A DNA stretch of 26,680 bases from Candidatus Saccharimonadota bacterium (GCA_018061375.1 JAGOUG010000005.1:1-26680), one strand, 5' to 3'; positions 15,779-23,504 are shown, numbered from the stretch's first letter. Numbers and translations: made by a program. Notes: generated from the letters alone by a model not told the origin.

Positions 15779-15796
15779 CTACTCACACCTTCTCGG

Positions 15797-15833
15797 TTTA
15801 AAAATAACTCCTATCTCGGGAGTTATTTTTAAA
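15797..15833. terminator. bidirectional terminator between rplT and rnpB
   Basis: TTTAAAAATAACTCC (15797-15811) and GGAGTTATTTTTAAA (15819-15833) form a perfect 15 bp stem with a 7-nt loop. A-runs and T-runs flank both sides, so it can stop rplT transcription on plus and rnpB transcription on minus. Confidence 0.9.
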
Positions 15834-16168
15834 CTAGATTACCGATAAGCCGGGTTCTGTCGTGGATGATCATCTATCTAGTCTTACCGTTGCCAGTAAG
15901 ATCAAGCGGGTCTTATAACGCACTCACGGCGGACAGCCTTATGTAAGCACATCTCCTTGCAGCAGACAGGGTTTACCTTCCTTCCACGTCACCGTGGTCG
16001 GCTGTGGGCTCTTACCCCACTCGTTTCACCTTTTCCTCATAAGAGGTAGTTTCGTTTCTGTGGCACTTTCCCTAGAATCGCTTCCGGTTGCCGTTAGCAA
16101 CTGTCTTGTCCTATGCTGCCCGGACTTTCCTCCTCAATAAATTGAGGTGATCATCTAGTAATCTAGCA
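15834..16168 (-). ncRNA. rnpB: RNase P RNA
   Basis: Catalytic RNA of RNase P, which removes tRNA 5' leaders. The minus strand has the conserved 5' element GAGGAAAGTCCGGGC (near 16124-16138), GAGTGGGGTAAGAGCCCAC, GGAAGGAAGGTAAACCC, and the 3' element ACAGAACCCGGCTTATCGG. Helix P1 closes the molecule: CTAGATTA at the 5' end (plus 16159-16166) with TAATCTAG at the 3' end (plus 15834-15841). Length about 335 nt, as expected. The 5' end near 16168 follows from the -10 box at 16175-16180. It ends against the shared terminator with rplT. Confidence 0.95.
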
Positions 16169-16174
16169 TCTTCT

Positions 16175-16183
16175 ATTATAACA
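16175..16183 (-). promoter_or_regulatory. extended -10 promoter of rnpB
   Basis: The minus strand reads TGTTATAAT: a perfect TATAAT (16175-16180) with the TGn extension. No good -35 is seen at 16-18 nt. The predicted start near 16168 coincides with the 5' end of helix P1. Confidence 0.7.
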
Positions 16184-16231
16184 GATATGATTTAGTCGAA
16201 AGAAACGATTAATACGAACTATACCCCTACC

Positions 16232-16492
16232 CTACTGACCAAAATTTTTAGCCATGTTCTCATACTCACTATCTGAAGGTACTGTGTCACTATAGACTAT
16301 AATTTGATCGGGGCTGCTTCCACAAAAGTCTGTTTCGGAGGGAGATGAACCAAGCGTGTCTGGGTTTGGACATACTTGCACTAAAATACTCTCGCCATAC
16401 CCCGCAACTAGTTGCGAGTCTAGTAACCCTGGGCAGGTTGGCGGACAGTGATCAATTGAACCAAACGGTGTGCATGAAGTTTTTTCTGCCAT
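16232..16492 (-). CDS. small cysteine-containing hypothetical protein
   Basis: An 86 aa acidic protein with no recognised family: five Cys, several Pro, Ser-Pro pairs and no membrane segment (starts MAEKTSCTPFG, ends MAKNFGQ). AAGGAG lies about 6 nt before the ATG, the best evidence that it is real. It stands alone between the 6S-like RNA and rnpB on the same strand. A short inverted repeat (TTATGC/GCATAA, 16537-16550) lies upstream. It may be poorly conserved or specific to this lineage. Confidence 0.55.
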   Translation of the reverse strand: MAEKTSCTPFGSIDHCPPTCPGLLDSQLVAGYGESILVQVCPNPDTLGSSPSETDFCGSSPDQIIVYSDTVPSDSEYENMAKNFGQ

Positions 16493-16573
16493 TTCATCTC
16501 CTTGACTATATGAACTAGTTTAGTGACTATTATTTCTTATGCAAGCATAATCGTAGAAAAAATTAATACAAAA

Positions 16574-16703
16574 TGCCCCAGATAGATAGTTGATTTGACC
16601 TGGAAAATCCAGGTGGGTGCCCTCACATGCCATCCACGGACAGCATAAATATTAGGCTCCCCATTGAAATATATTCAGGAAATCAACTATTGTCTCTTGG
16701 GAC
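16574..16703 (-). ncRNA. 6S-like RNA (candidate)
   Basis: The minus-strand segment folds into one long interrupted hairpin of about 130 nt with the 6S RNA plan. The ends close with GUCCC/GGGGC (16699-16703/16575-16579). An 11 bp stem follows (16680-16690/16586-16596), then a large internal bubble whose 3' side carries a small hairpin ACCUGG/CCAGGU (16598-16614), as in E. coli 6S, and a terminal stem-loop at 16627-16646. That stem has two adjacent wobble pairs that are A-C mismatches on the plus strand, so minus is the RNA strand. An extended -10 (16710-16718) places the start at the first paired base. 6S RNA mimics an open promoter and binds sigma70 RNA polymerase. There is no SRP signature. 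Assignment to 6S is by architecture, not sequence. Confidence 0.6.
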
Positions 16704-16709
16704 ACTTAC

Positions 16710-16718
16710 AGTATATCA
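16710..16718 (-). promoter_or_regulatory. extended -10 promoter of the 6S-like RNA
   Basis: The minus strand reads TGATATACT (TGn plus TATACT at 16710-16715). Transcription would start near 16703, exactly at the first base of the closing helix. No clear -35 is seen. Confidence 0.65.
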
Positions 16719-16740
16719 AGTATTTGTAAATCTATCGCTC

Positions 16741-16769
16741 TTGACCTGAAGGCCAAAAAACAGTAGTAT
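16741..16769 (+). promoter_or_regulatory. candidate promoter of rpmB
   Basis: TTGACC (16741-16746), 17 nt spacer, TAGTAT (16764-16769); a better -10 TATAAG starts 3 nt further on but at a 20 nt spacing. Divergent from the 6S-like RNA promoter. Confidence 0.5.
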
Positions 16770-16806
16770 AAGACATTGAAACTATTAACATATACGAAAG
16801 TAATTT

Positions 16807-16998
16807 ATGGCACAGAAATGTGAACTCACAGGTAAAGGAAAGCAGTTTGGCAATAATGTCAGCTTTTCAATGCGTCACACAAAAAAGGTTTGGAAGCCAA
16901 ATCTACAGAAGAAGACTTTTATGATGGATGGCAAAAAAGTTACCATGAAGATTAGTACTCAGGGTATCCGAACACTCAAGAAAAAAGGTATTCTGTAA
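16807..16998 (+). CDS. rpmB: 50S ribosomal protein L28
   Basis: L28, 63 aa, recognised by MAQKCELTGKGKQFGNNVSFS, RHTKKVWKPNLQKKTF and the end KISTQGIRTLKKKGIL. The length matches the short form of the family. The ribosome binding site is weak (GAAAG). A single-gene unit with its own promoter and terminator. Confidence 0.95.
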   Translation: MAQKCELTGKGKQFGNNVSFSMRHTKKVWKPNLQKKTFMMDGKKVTMKISTQGIRTLKKKGIL

Positions 16999-17018
16999 GA
17001 TTACCGGTCTCTTTATTA

Positions 17019-17046
17019 AAAAACAGACTCACATGAGTCTGTTTTT
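17019..17046. terminator. terminator after rpmB, usable on both strands
   Basis: AAAAACAGACTC (17019-17030) and GAGTCTGTTTTT (17035-17046) form a 12 bp stem with a 4-nt loop, with A and T runs on both sides. It serves rpmB (plus) and the convergent gene at 17067 (minus). Confidence 0.85.
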
Positions 17047-17066
17047 AATTATACCCGTGTAACAGC

Positions 17067-17693
17067 CTACGATTTTGTAAGTAGTTGAATCGTAAGCTGT
17101 TCCGGAAGTAGCTTTACCTTAAACTTATCAGTTACATCTTCAGAAACCACGGCGCCAAGCTCTTTTACAAATAGCTCAGTGGCTGCTTGTGGCACGCTAT
17201 ACGCGAGCCCGTCATCTGAACTATGTACCGGGATCACAACCTTCGGTTCAACCGCACGTATGACTGAAGCTGCACCAACAGCATCGAGTGTGTAGCCACT
17301 TCCACCGACGGGCACAACAACAATATCAACCATTCCAATGGCCTCAAGTTGCTCTTCGGTCAGCTTACTATCTATATGGCCAACAAAAAGGATAGATATA
17401 TCTCCAGATGAAACCCGGTACATAGTTGCCGACATGTCCCCTACGCTTCCTGTATGTGGCTGCGCAGCGATCCCTTTTACTGAATAGTCTTCGAACTCGT
17501 ACTCACCAGGGCTTGTTACCAGAAATAACTCGTCTGATATACCCTTTGCAAATGCAGGTTGCGTAGCAAGAACAGTATTAGTCTTCTTCAGATCAGTTTT
17601 TAATTCAGCAATATCACTCTGGGGGTCAATTGAAATAACCGACTTCTTTGTAGTCACTTTAATGCTATTTGCGCCGTAGTATTGAATTTCCAT
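17067..17693 (-). CDS. metallo-beta-lactamase-fold protein with degenerate metal site
   Basis: A 208 aa protein with the outline of a small MBL-fold hydrolase (UPF0173/lactamase_B_3-like): start MEIQYYGANSIKVTTKKSVISIDP, then SPGEYEFEDYSVKGI, LFVGHIDSKLTEEQLEAIG, VDIVVVPVGGSGYTLDA and PKVVIPVH. The first metal motif HxHxDH, expected right after the second strand, is absent: that place reads NTVLATQPAFAKG (residues 39-51). Two later His (about 106 and 157) remain. It may be a non-enzymatic or differently liganded relative. The ATG at 17693 is preferred over one nine codons upstream because AGGAG, overlapping the stop of the upstream gene, lies 8 nt before it. Probably co-translated with the winged-helix gene at 17704. 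Confidence 0.8.
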   Translation of the reverse strand: MEIQYYGANSIKVTTKKSVISIDPQSDIAELKTDLKKTNTVLATQPAFAKGISDELFLVTSPGEYEFEDYSVKGIAAQPHTGSVGDMSATMYRVSSGDISILFVGHIDSKLTEEQLEAIGMVDIVVVPVGGSGYTLDAVGAASVIRAVEPKVVIPVHSSDDGLAYSVPQAATELFVKELGAVVSEDVTDKFKVKLLPEQLTIQLLTKS

Positions 17694-17703
17694 GTATTTT
17701 CTC

Positions 17704-18306
17704 CTATTTACTTTCTGCAAACTTCTTCATAAGTCCACTCGTATCTGCCAGGACTGAATGCTTACTGTTAGTCACCGTACTAATGAACCTGTCTTTAATT
17801 TCAAGACGATATTTAAACTCGCTCTCGGCAATCACTGTATATTTTATGGCATTACCCTCTTCAAGTTCAATTGTTTTCATCAACTTCTCGAGCTTTTGCT
17901 TATTACTAGAGCCGACTAGCACCAAATCAATATCTGAACCCTCAAGACCCACAAGCGCACCAGTCGTAATAATAATATCGAACGAGCCGACTGCCTGTAA
18001 TCGCTTTAGTAGATCACCCTGAGAGGCAGTAGAGATGTCTTGTTGCGGAAGCTCGACTGAAAAAATAGACTGCAGAGCTTTAAAGTGCTTGTAGCCCTGA
18101 TTTACTTCGTAATACAGTTTATTGTTAACGCTATCTGAACGAATAATACCAATGCCAGAAAGGTTCGCCAGTTCACGGCGGACTGAGTTTATTTGTTCGT
18201 CAATTTTACGCGTAAGTTCACGAACATAGAAAGATCGTCCTGGATTTGCCAGAAACAATTGTAGAAGCTTAACCCTCGTTTTTGAACCAAATAACTGCTC
18301 AATCAT
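17704..18306 (-). CDS. winged-helix regulator fused to a nucleotidyltransferase-like domain
   Basis: A 200 aa protein. Residues 1-70 form a winged helix (LFGSKTRVKLLQLFLANPGRSFYVRELTRKI, then a wing ending YYEVNQGYKHF). Residues about 100-150 resemble a minimal nucleotidyltransferase (FDIIITTGALVGLEGSDIDLVLVG) with Asp125 and Asp127 as the possible metal pair; the usual GS motif is altered. Such fusions occur in archaea and CPR and are usually called transcriptional regulators; the target is unknown. An extended -10 (TGTTACAAT, 18315-18323) ends 8 nt before the ATG, so the mRNA would be almost leaderless. The next gene, an MBL-fold protein, follows after 10 nt. Confidence 0.8.
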   Translation of the reverse strand: MIEQLFGSKTRVKLLQLFLANPGRSFYVRELTRKIDEQINSVRRELANLSGIGIIRSDSVNNKLYYEVNQGYKHFKALQSIFSVELPQQDISTASQGDLLKRLQAVGSFDIIITTGALVGLEGSDIDLVLVGSSNKQKLEKLMKTIELEEGNAIKYTVIAESEFKYRLEIKDRFISTVTNSKHSVLADTSGLMKKFAESK

Positions 18307-18314
18307 GTGCTGTT

Positions 18315-18323
18315 ATTGTAACA
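18315..18323 (-). promoter_or_regulatory. extended -10 promoter placing the start next to the ATG
   Basis: The minus strand reads TGTTACAAT. The ATG begins nine bases after the -10, so the 5' leader would be 0-2 nt. There is no ribosome binding site before this gene and no good -35. Confidence 0.5.
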
Positions 18324-18371
18324 AACTTATTCAGGTACACCTAGATTGTTCACTTTTTACAACAATATAAT

Positions 18372-19094
18372 CTAACGTGGGCGCAGTGCGGCAATAGTGG
18401 CAGCACTTATTTCAAAACTATCTTCGAGTGGCTCAAGGGGTACTTCCACTCCTTGTCGTGTAAGTGCCCGTACCAATATTTCATCTGCTAAACCTGGATT
18501 CTTTGCAAGAATTGGACCGTGCATATACGTACCGAATACATTATTAACAACAGCTCCTTCTGTTTTGTCTTCGTTGTTATTACCTGCACCCTTTTGCACC
18601 GTACCAAGCGGCGTAGTGCCTGTACCTAGAAACGTTCTACCTGAATGATTCTCAAACCCAACCAGTTTGCCCCAGGGTGATTCAACTACAACATTACCGA
18701 TAAGACGCTCCGTACCAGCAAATGTCTCTATATCGAACACTCCAGCGCCAGTAATTTCACTTGTATCGCTCAGTACGAATCGTTTACCAAATAGTTGGTA
18801 CATTCCACACACCATAAGCCCCACTAAGCCTTCTTCACATTCTGCTTTCAGCTCAGTAGCGTATTTTTTTAAATCGTTCTGTATAAGCGTCTGATTGGAG
18901 TCTTGGCCGCCACCGCCTATTAAGATGTCGATATTTTTTTGGCTCAGACCCCCCAGGCTATCGAGTGCAATATACTCAACCTTATAACCGCGTGATTCCA
19001 ACCTATAACGCAGGGTAATAACGTTTCCCATATCACCATACACGTTCATCTGTTTTGGGTATAAATGACCAATGGTAATCGTATTTTTTACCAT
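18372..19094 (-). CDS. gatD: lipid II isoglutaminyl synthase, glutaminase subunit GatD
   Basis: GatD (240 aa) releases ammonia from glutamine for MurT, which amidates the D-glutamate of lipid II. It is a CobB/CobQ-like class I glutamine amidotransferase: start TIGHLYPKQMNVYGDMGN, GGGGQDSNQ, nucleophile Cys96 in GLMVCGMYQLFG, and His192 in FGTYMHGPILAKNP. These positions agree closely with Cys94 and His189 of S. aureus GatD. It overlaps murT by 7 nt, the last gene of the thrS-led cluster. Its presence implies that the cell makes or modifies its own peptidoglycan. Confidence 0.93.
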   Translation of the reverse strand: MVKNTITIGHLYPKQMNVYGDMGNVITLRYRLESRGYKVEYIALDSLGGLSQKNIDILIGGGGQDSNQTLIQNDLKKYATELKAECEEGLVGLMVCGMYQLFGKRFVLSDTSEITGAGVFDIETFAGTERLIGNVVVESPWGKLVGFENHSGRTFLGTGTTPLGTVQKGAGNNNEDKTEGAVVNNVFGTYMHGPILAKNPGLADEILVRALTRQGVEVPLEPLEDSFEISAATIAALRPR

Positions 19095-20377
19095 ATTCGT
19101 GGTACCTTTCCATACTTACCAAGTTCCGTACGAACCTCAAACAAAGATGTATACGTGGGAACAATTACAATCTCCGTAGCAGTACCCCCCAAAATTTGCT
19201 GAACTACATCTTGAACCGAAGTATTGCACTGAACTTGGTACCCATCCTGCTTGAGTCTCACGGCCATATCATAACCTCTAATTCCACTTGTAAAAAGTTC
19301 CGAGCTTTTTGGGATATTTCCCTTTAGCTCAACATCCCACAACCATGAAACGTCTCTTCCATCAGCTAACTTATCATTAATTACAAAAAGCACCACTTCA
19401 GGGTTCGCATTCTTTATAAATGTTTTAACATTAGAGGCAAATCCGCTCGGGTTCTTAATAAGCGCAACGGTAATTGATTTACCCCATATAGAAAGCTTCT
19501 CTCCACGTCCAAATGGTATCTCCATCTCCTCTAGGGACTTAAGATACCTTGAGACGTCTTTGTAGCCTAGAGCGGTAAGAACTGCCATAACCGCCGTCGC
19601 ATTAAGAGCGTTATGAAACCCCTGAAGTGGAACAGTAAACTGGTACCGACTTCCGTGCCCACTAGTACCGTTTTCTACCGTAAGCCACATTCTTGCATCT
19701 ACTTCAGAATATTCAAGTAGCGTCACGTCTGCATTTTTTACTTTTGCTTCAACATCAGCACCATGGATGGTTTGTTCATTTACGACACTACTCATTAGTG
19801 GACTACTGACTCCAAATGAAACACTGGTGCCAGAATTTTTTTGTGCCACCTTCGTTAATAACGGGTCAAGTTGGTTATACACAAAGATATCTGCCTTCTG
19901 AGCAGCATCAGCTATAAACTGCGCAGTCGTATCTATTTCTCCATACCTATCAAGCTGGTCTCGGAGCACATTTAGCCCAGCAACTAGTCTTGGGGATATT
20001 TTTTTAGTAAAAATTGGTGCATAGGCCTCATCCATCTCAAAAATAAACCAGTCTGTTTGCTTAAGACTACCCAAATATGTCATATCTTCAATCAGTGCAG
20101 CAATCAACCCCCGGGTCATATTACTACCAGTACTATTGGTGACAACTCGCTGACCAGCACCCCGTAGAGCCTCAACGAGCATTTTTGTAGTGGTAGTTTT
20201 GCCGTTCGTACCCGTTATAAGTATCACCTGCTTCTCCACCGGCCTTAACACCTTCGGCAGAAAATTGGGATATAGCCGCTCGATTATTAACCCGGGAAGT
20301 GCTGAACCGCTACTACCAAATAGTCTTAGCCCTCTTATCAGCAGCTTCGAAAAAAATATAAGAAATCTTCTATACAT
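19088..20377 (-). CDS. murT: lipid II isoglutaminyl synthase, Mur-ligase-like subunit MurT
   Basis: MurT (429 aa) activates the glutamate of lipid II with ATP and receives ammonia from GatD. Visible motifs are the P-loop GTNGKTT (56-62), STGSNMTRGL, FEMDEAYAP, LNVLRDQLDRYGEID, the dinucleotide region FHNALNATAVMAVLTALGYKD and, in the C-terminal domain, NDKLADGRDVSWLWD, the conserved stretch that holds the catalytic Asp. The Cys4 zinc ribbon inserted in the middle domain of S. aureus MurT is not seen; the corresponding region has no CxxC pairs. A hydrophobic N-terminus (LIFFSKLLIRGLRLFG) may contact the membrane. The start overlaps the miaA stop (TAATG), so translation is coupled. Confidence 0.93.
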   Translation of the reverse strand: MYRRFLIFFSKLLIRGLRLFGSSGSALPGLIIERLYPNFLPKVLRPVEKQVILITGTNGKTTTTKMLVEALRGAGQRVVTNSTGSNMTRGLIAALIEDMTYLGSLKQTDWFIFEMDEAYAPIFTKKISPRLVAGLNVLRDQLDRYGEIDTTAQFIADAAQKADIFVYNQLDPLLTKVAQKNSGTSVSFGVSSPLMSSVVNEQTIHGADVEAKVKNADVTLLEYSEVDARMWLTVENGTSGHGSRYQFTVPLQGFHNALNATAVMAVLTALGYKDVSRYLKSLEEMEIPFGRGEKLSIWGKSITVALIKNPSGFASNVKTFIKNANPEVVLFVINDKLADGRDVSWLWDVELKGNIPKSSELFTSGIRGYDMAVRLKQDGYQVQCNTSVQDVVQQILGGTATEIVIVPTYTSLFEVRTELGKYGKVPRIW

Positions 20378-21291
20378 TAGTTCTTATTGTAGTCGAAAGC
20401 TGATACAAATTCGATGGCATTATCGATTAGATCTTTTGGATCATCAAACCAACCAATGTCTTCATTACGTCGGAACCAGGTACGCTGGCGTTTAGCTAAA
20501 CTTAAATCTCTCTGGATGAACGCGGCTTTGGCTTCTTCCTCAGAGGCTCCACCTTCAAAATACTGGCGTGCTACCCTATAGCCAATTCCTGACATCGCTT
20601 CGTTATCCCAGCCATATCTCTCAGCTAACTGCTGCACCTCTGCGAGAAATCCCTGTTCAAACATTTCGTCTACACGCTGGGTAATTCTAGTTTGCAGTAC
20701 ATCTCTTTCTAGTCTGAGCCCAACTATACGTGCATTTGGCAGAAGAGGTTCACGAGTGCCAACTTTGCCGTCGCGCAAAATTGCATTAACAACATGGCGT
20801 CTATTTTTTGTGTTCAGAGTGGTTATATCAATATTTTTTGAAAGCATAAGCGTTGTTAATTCGTCATCACTCATCTGTTCTATAGTCTGTCTTCTCATAT
20901 CGTCTACGGTCTTTGGAAAATGGAAATTATACAACACTGAATCAACGTATAGACCCGTGCCGCCCACTAGAATAGGTACATTCCCTCGCGAATCGATCTC
21001 CTGAACACATTTTTTCGCTCGTTTTTGAAATTCTGCCACGCTAAACTTTTCTCCTGGTTCAACTATGTCCAGCAGGTGGTGCGTGATACCAGCTTGCTCT
21101 TGGATTAACGGTTTGGCAGTGCCAATATCCATATATTTATATACTGTCCTCGAATCCGCGCATACAATCTCACCACCTACCCGCTTCGCTATCTCTATCG
21201 CAGCTGCGGTCTTCCCGCTTGCAGTCTCACCGACTACAGCCAGAAGAGGGATAAGGGAACAGATGCTAGGTACTAGGTTGGAATCTAGCAC
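20377..21291 (-). CDS. miaA: tRNA dimethylallyltransferase MiaA
   Basis: MiaA transfers dimethylallyl to A37 of tRNAs reading UNN codons. The 304 aa protein has the P-loop GETASGKT (the family usually has GPTASGKT), ADSRTVYKYMDIGTAKP, DIVEPGEKFSVAEFQ, VGGTGLYVDSVLY and the C-terminal QRTWFRRNEDIGWFD. The frame is open up to 21369, but GTG at 21291 is chosen: GGGGAGG lies 6-7 nt before it and the upstream gene's TGA ends 1 nt before it. A GTG six codons earlier is less well placed. Confidence 0.93.
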   Translation of the reverse strand: MLDSNLVPSICSLIPLLAVVGETASGKTAAAIEIAKRVGGEIVCADSRTVYKYMDIGTAKPLIQEQAGITHHLLDIVEPGEKFSVAEFQKRAKKCVQEIDSRGNVPILVGGTGLYVDSVLYNFHFPKTVDDMRRQTIEQMSDDELTTLMLSKNIDITTLNTKNRRHVVNAILRDGKVGTREPLLPNARIVGLRLERDVLQTRITQRVDEMFEQGFLAEVQQLAERYGWDNEAMSGIGYRVARQYFEGGASEEEAKAAFIQRDLSLAKRQRTWFRRNEDIGWFDDPKDLIDNAIEFVSAFDYNKN

Positions 21292-21292
21292 T

Positions 21293-21628
21293 TCAAGCCT
21301 CCCCTTCACTAAGTACAGGCTGCCACAACAATTCAGTAACATCCACAGCGAACTCATCTGAGACTGCATAACCTTCAGCTTCTAAAATGGCCCTATGCTT
21401 CTCTCGGCCGCCACCAGGGTAGCCAGCCGCTAACCCACCCTGTTTATTAACGACACGCCACCAGGGCAAATCCTCGGGACCTGTATGTGCGACCTGGCCA
21501 ACCTCCCAAGCGGCCCAGGCGGCTCCACAAAGGCCCGCGATCTGGCCATATGTCATAAGCCGTCCTTTTGGTATCTGAGCTACCAGTTTATACACTCTAT
21601 CCTTAAAGTCTGCGTCAACACGTGCCAT
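21293..21628 (-). CDS. alkyltransferase-like (ATL) protein, MGMT family without the active Cys
   Basis: A 111 aa protein of the O6-alkylguanine-DNA alkyltransferase fold: FKDRVYKLVAQIPKGRLMTYGQIAGLCG, then LPWWRVVNKQGGLAAG. The reactive PCHR motif is PWWR here, so it cannot accept alkyl groups; ATL proteins (Trp in place of Cys) bind alkylated guanine and hand it to nucleotide excision repair. The second Trp, where His is usual, is notable. The start is taken at the ATG at 21628, 4 nt after the thrS stop; in-frame ATGs further upstream lie inside thrS and add residues not typical of the family. No clear ribosome binding site; coupling to thrS is likely. miaA follows after 1 nt. Confidence 0.85.
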   Translation of the reverse strand: MARVDADFKDRVYKLVAQIPKGRLMTYGQIAGLCGAAWAAWEVGQVAHTGPEDLPWWRVVNKQGGLAAGYPGGGREKHRAILEAEGYAVSDEFAVDVTELLWQPVLSEGEA

Positions 21629-21632
21629 GAAT

Positions 21633-23483
21633 CTATAGTGAGGACTTTTGGACTCGACCTTTAGCCTCATTTGCAATTGTAGTCAGGAAGTTTTCAACTG
21701 GATAGGCTACGTCTTCACGATTTTCAACGGCAATATCTGAACGAACACGTGGTGAAAGCTGATTAGTTTCTAGTTCCTTTTCACCAACTACTACGCTATA
21801 TGGAACTTTAAGTAATTCTGAATTTCTAATCTTTTTTCCGACTGATTCGTTTGAACGGTCAACTGTAACGCGTATTCCCATCTGTTTAGCAGATGTTGTT
21901 ATTTGGTCTACGAACTTATCAAGCTCCGGTGAATCTTTAACTTGAATCAATCGAAGCTGTTCTGGTGCCAACCAAATCGGGAACCGACCAGCTGTGTGTT
22001 CTATATACACACTCAGGAACCGTTCGATAGAACCAAGCAGTGCACTATGTATCATTATTGGCTGCATTTTCGAACCATCTTCAGCGGCATACTCAAGCTC
22101 AAACCGCTCTGGCTGTACAAAATCTAGTTGAATAGTTGCAACCTGATGTTCACGTCCGATAGCATCAGTTGCCATAAAGTCTATCTTCGGTCCGTAAAAC
22201 GCCGCCTCCCCGTTCTCTTCATAAAAATCGAGGCCGTTTGCGACTACCGCTTCTTTCAGTTGTACTTGGGCAGATTCCCAAAGCCTTGGATCACCGAGGT
22301 ATGCATCTGTTTCATCTCTATAACTTAGTCTCACACGGAGCTTCATATCAACAGTTGCATATAACTGCGCTGCAGCAGAAAGTAAACTATCAATTTCATC
22401 ACCGATCTGATCTGGACGACAGAATACATGGCTGTCATCTTGTGTAATAGAACGAACACGGCTCAGGCCACCCAACTCACCCGACTTCTCATCTCGGTAC
22501 ACAGTCGTCGTTTCAAGATAACGAATCGGTAAATCCCGGTAACTACGAGGTTGAGATTCGTAAATCCGCGTATGATGAGGGCAATTCATTGGCTTCATCA
22601 CAAGTTGATCTGAAGTCTCCTGGCTTTTTACCAAGAAGAGTTCATCACCAAACTTATCCCAGTGCCCTGATTTTTCATACAGTACGTGTTTTGTAATATG
22701 CGGAACCCAAACTTTTTCAAACCCTCGCTGCTCACGTAGCTCATTAGAATAACGTGCTAGTTCCTCGCGAAGCACCGTTCCGCGTGGCGTAAACAGAGGC
22801 AAGCCAGCACCAACCATGTCTGAAACAACAAATAAGTCGAGTTCTTTGCCCAGTTTGCGGTGATCACGCTTCTTTGCCTCTTCAAGCATATGGAGATAGT
22901 CATGAAGCTCCTCTTTGGTCTCAAAAGCCACGCCGTACAGCCGCTGCATCTGAGGATTACCTTCTTTGCCACGCCAATAGGCACCAGCCACGCGCATTAG
23001 TTTAAATGCACCAACTTTGCCCGTATCTTCTACGTGCGGACCCCTGCACAAATCAGTGAACTCACCGTTGGTATAAAAAGACACTGTGTCTACCACACTA
23101 GCTCCATCGGTAATCGTACCGAGCTCATCTGCGTCAAGATCTTTAGCAACGGTAGTACCTGCACGCTTAAGATCATTGAGAAGTTCAACTTTATACGGCT
23201 GTTTGGCGGATTCTGCCCACGCAATTGCCTCATCAATACCTTTCTCAGACTTTTCAAACACCTGTTTCTGATTTACGATCTTCCTCATCTGTTCTTCAAT
23301 CTTCTTGAAGTCATCAGTAGAAATCGTTACCCCTGGAACATCAACATCATAGTAAAAGCCGTTTTCAACCACCGGACCAACGCCAAGCTTAGCCTCGGGC
23401 CATAACGTCGTAACAGCAGTAGCCATAATGTGCGCTAAACTGTGGCGCATTGCATGAAGTTGGTCGTTATTTTGATCTGCCAT
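21633..23483 (-). CDS. thrS: threonyl-tRNA synthetase without the N-terminal TGS domain
   Basis: ThrRS, 616 aa, charges tRNA-Thr. The editing domain is complete in its key residues: His14 and His18 in MRHSLAHIMATAV, Cys146 and His150 in FTDLCRGPHVED. The catalytic core has the zinc ligand Cys301 in MKPMNCPHH, motif 2 VYRDEKSGELGGLSRVRSITQDDSHVFC and the class II motif 3 region, then the anticodon-binding domain (IRVTVDRSNESVGKKIRNSELLKVPYSVVVGEKE). Compared with E. coli (editing His73) about 59 residues, the TGS (N1) domain, are missing at the front; this loss is known in some lineages. A T-box leader precedes it. First gene of thrS-ATL-miaA-murT-gatD. Confidence 0.96.
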   Translation of the reverse strand: MADQNNDQLHAMRHSLAHIMATAVTTLWPEAKLGVGPVVENGFYYDVDVPGVTISTDDFKKIEEQMRKIVNQKQVFEKSEKGIDEAIAWAESAKQPYKVELLNDLKRAGTTVAKDLDADELGTITDGASVVDTVSFYTNGEFTDLCRGPHVEDTGKVGAFKLMRVAGAYWRGKEGNPQMQRLYGVAFETKEELHDYLHMLEEAKKRDHRKLGKELDLFVVSDMVGAGLPLFTPRGTVLREELARYSNELREQRGFEKVWVPHITKHVLYEKSGHWDKFGDELFLVKSQETSDQLVMKPMNCPHHTRIYESQPRSYRDLPIRYLETTTVYRDEKSGELGGLSRVRSITQDDSHVFCRPDQIGDEIDSLLSAAAQLYATVDMKLRVRLSYRDETDAYLGDPRLWESAQVQLKEAVVANGLDFYEENGEAAFYGPKIDFMATDAIGREHQVATIQLDFVQPERFELEYAAEDGSKMQPIMIHSALLGSIERFLSVYIEHTAGRFPIWLAPEQLRLIQVKDSPELDKFVDQITTSAKQMGIRVTVDRSNESVGKKIRNSELLKVPYSVVVGEKELETNQLSPRVRSDIAVENREDVAYPVENFLTTIANEAKGRVQKSSL

Positions 23484-23504
23484 TACTTTTACCTTTCTAG
23501 TGTA

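Noticed and set aside
16574..16703. SRP 4.5S RNA instead of 6S
   Set aside because: The conserved apical SRP sequence around GGAAGCAG is absent, and the folding plan with a large central bubble differs.
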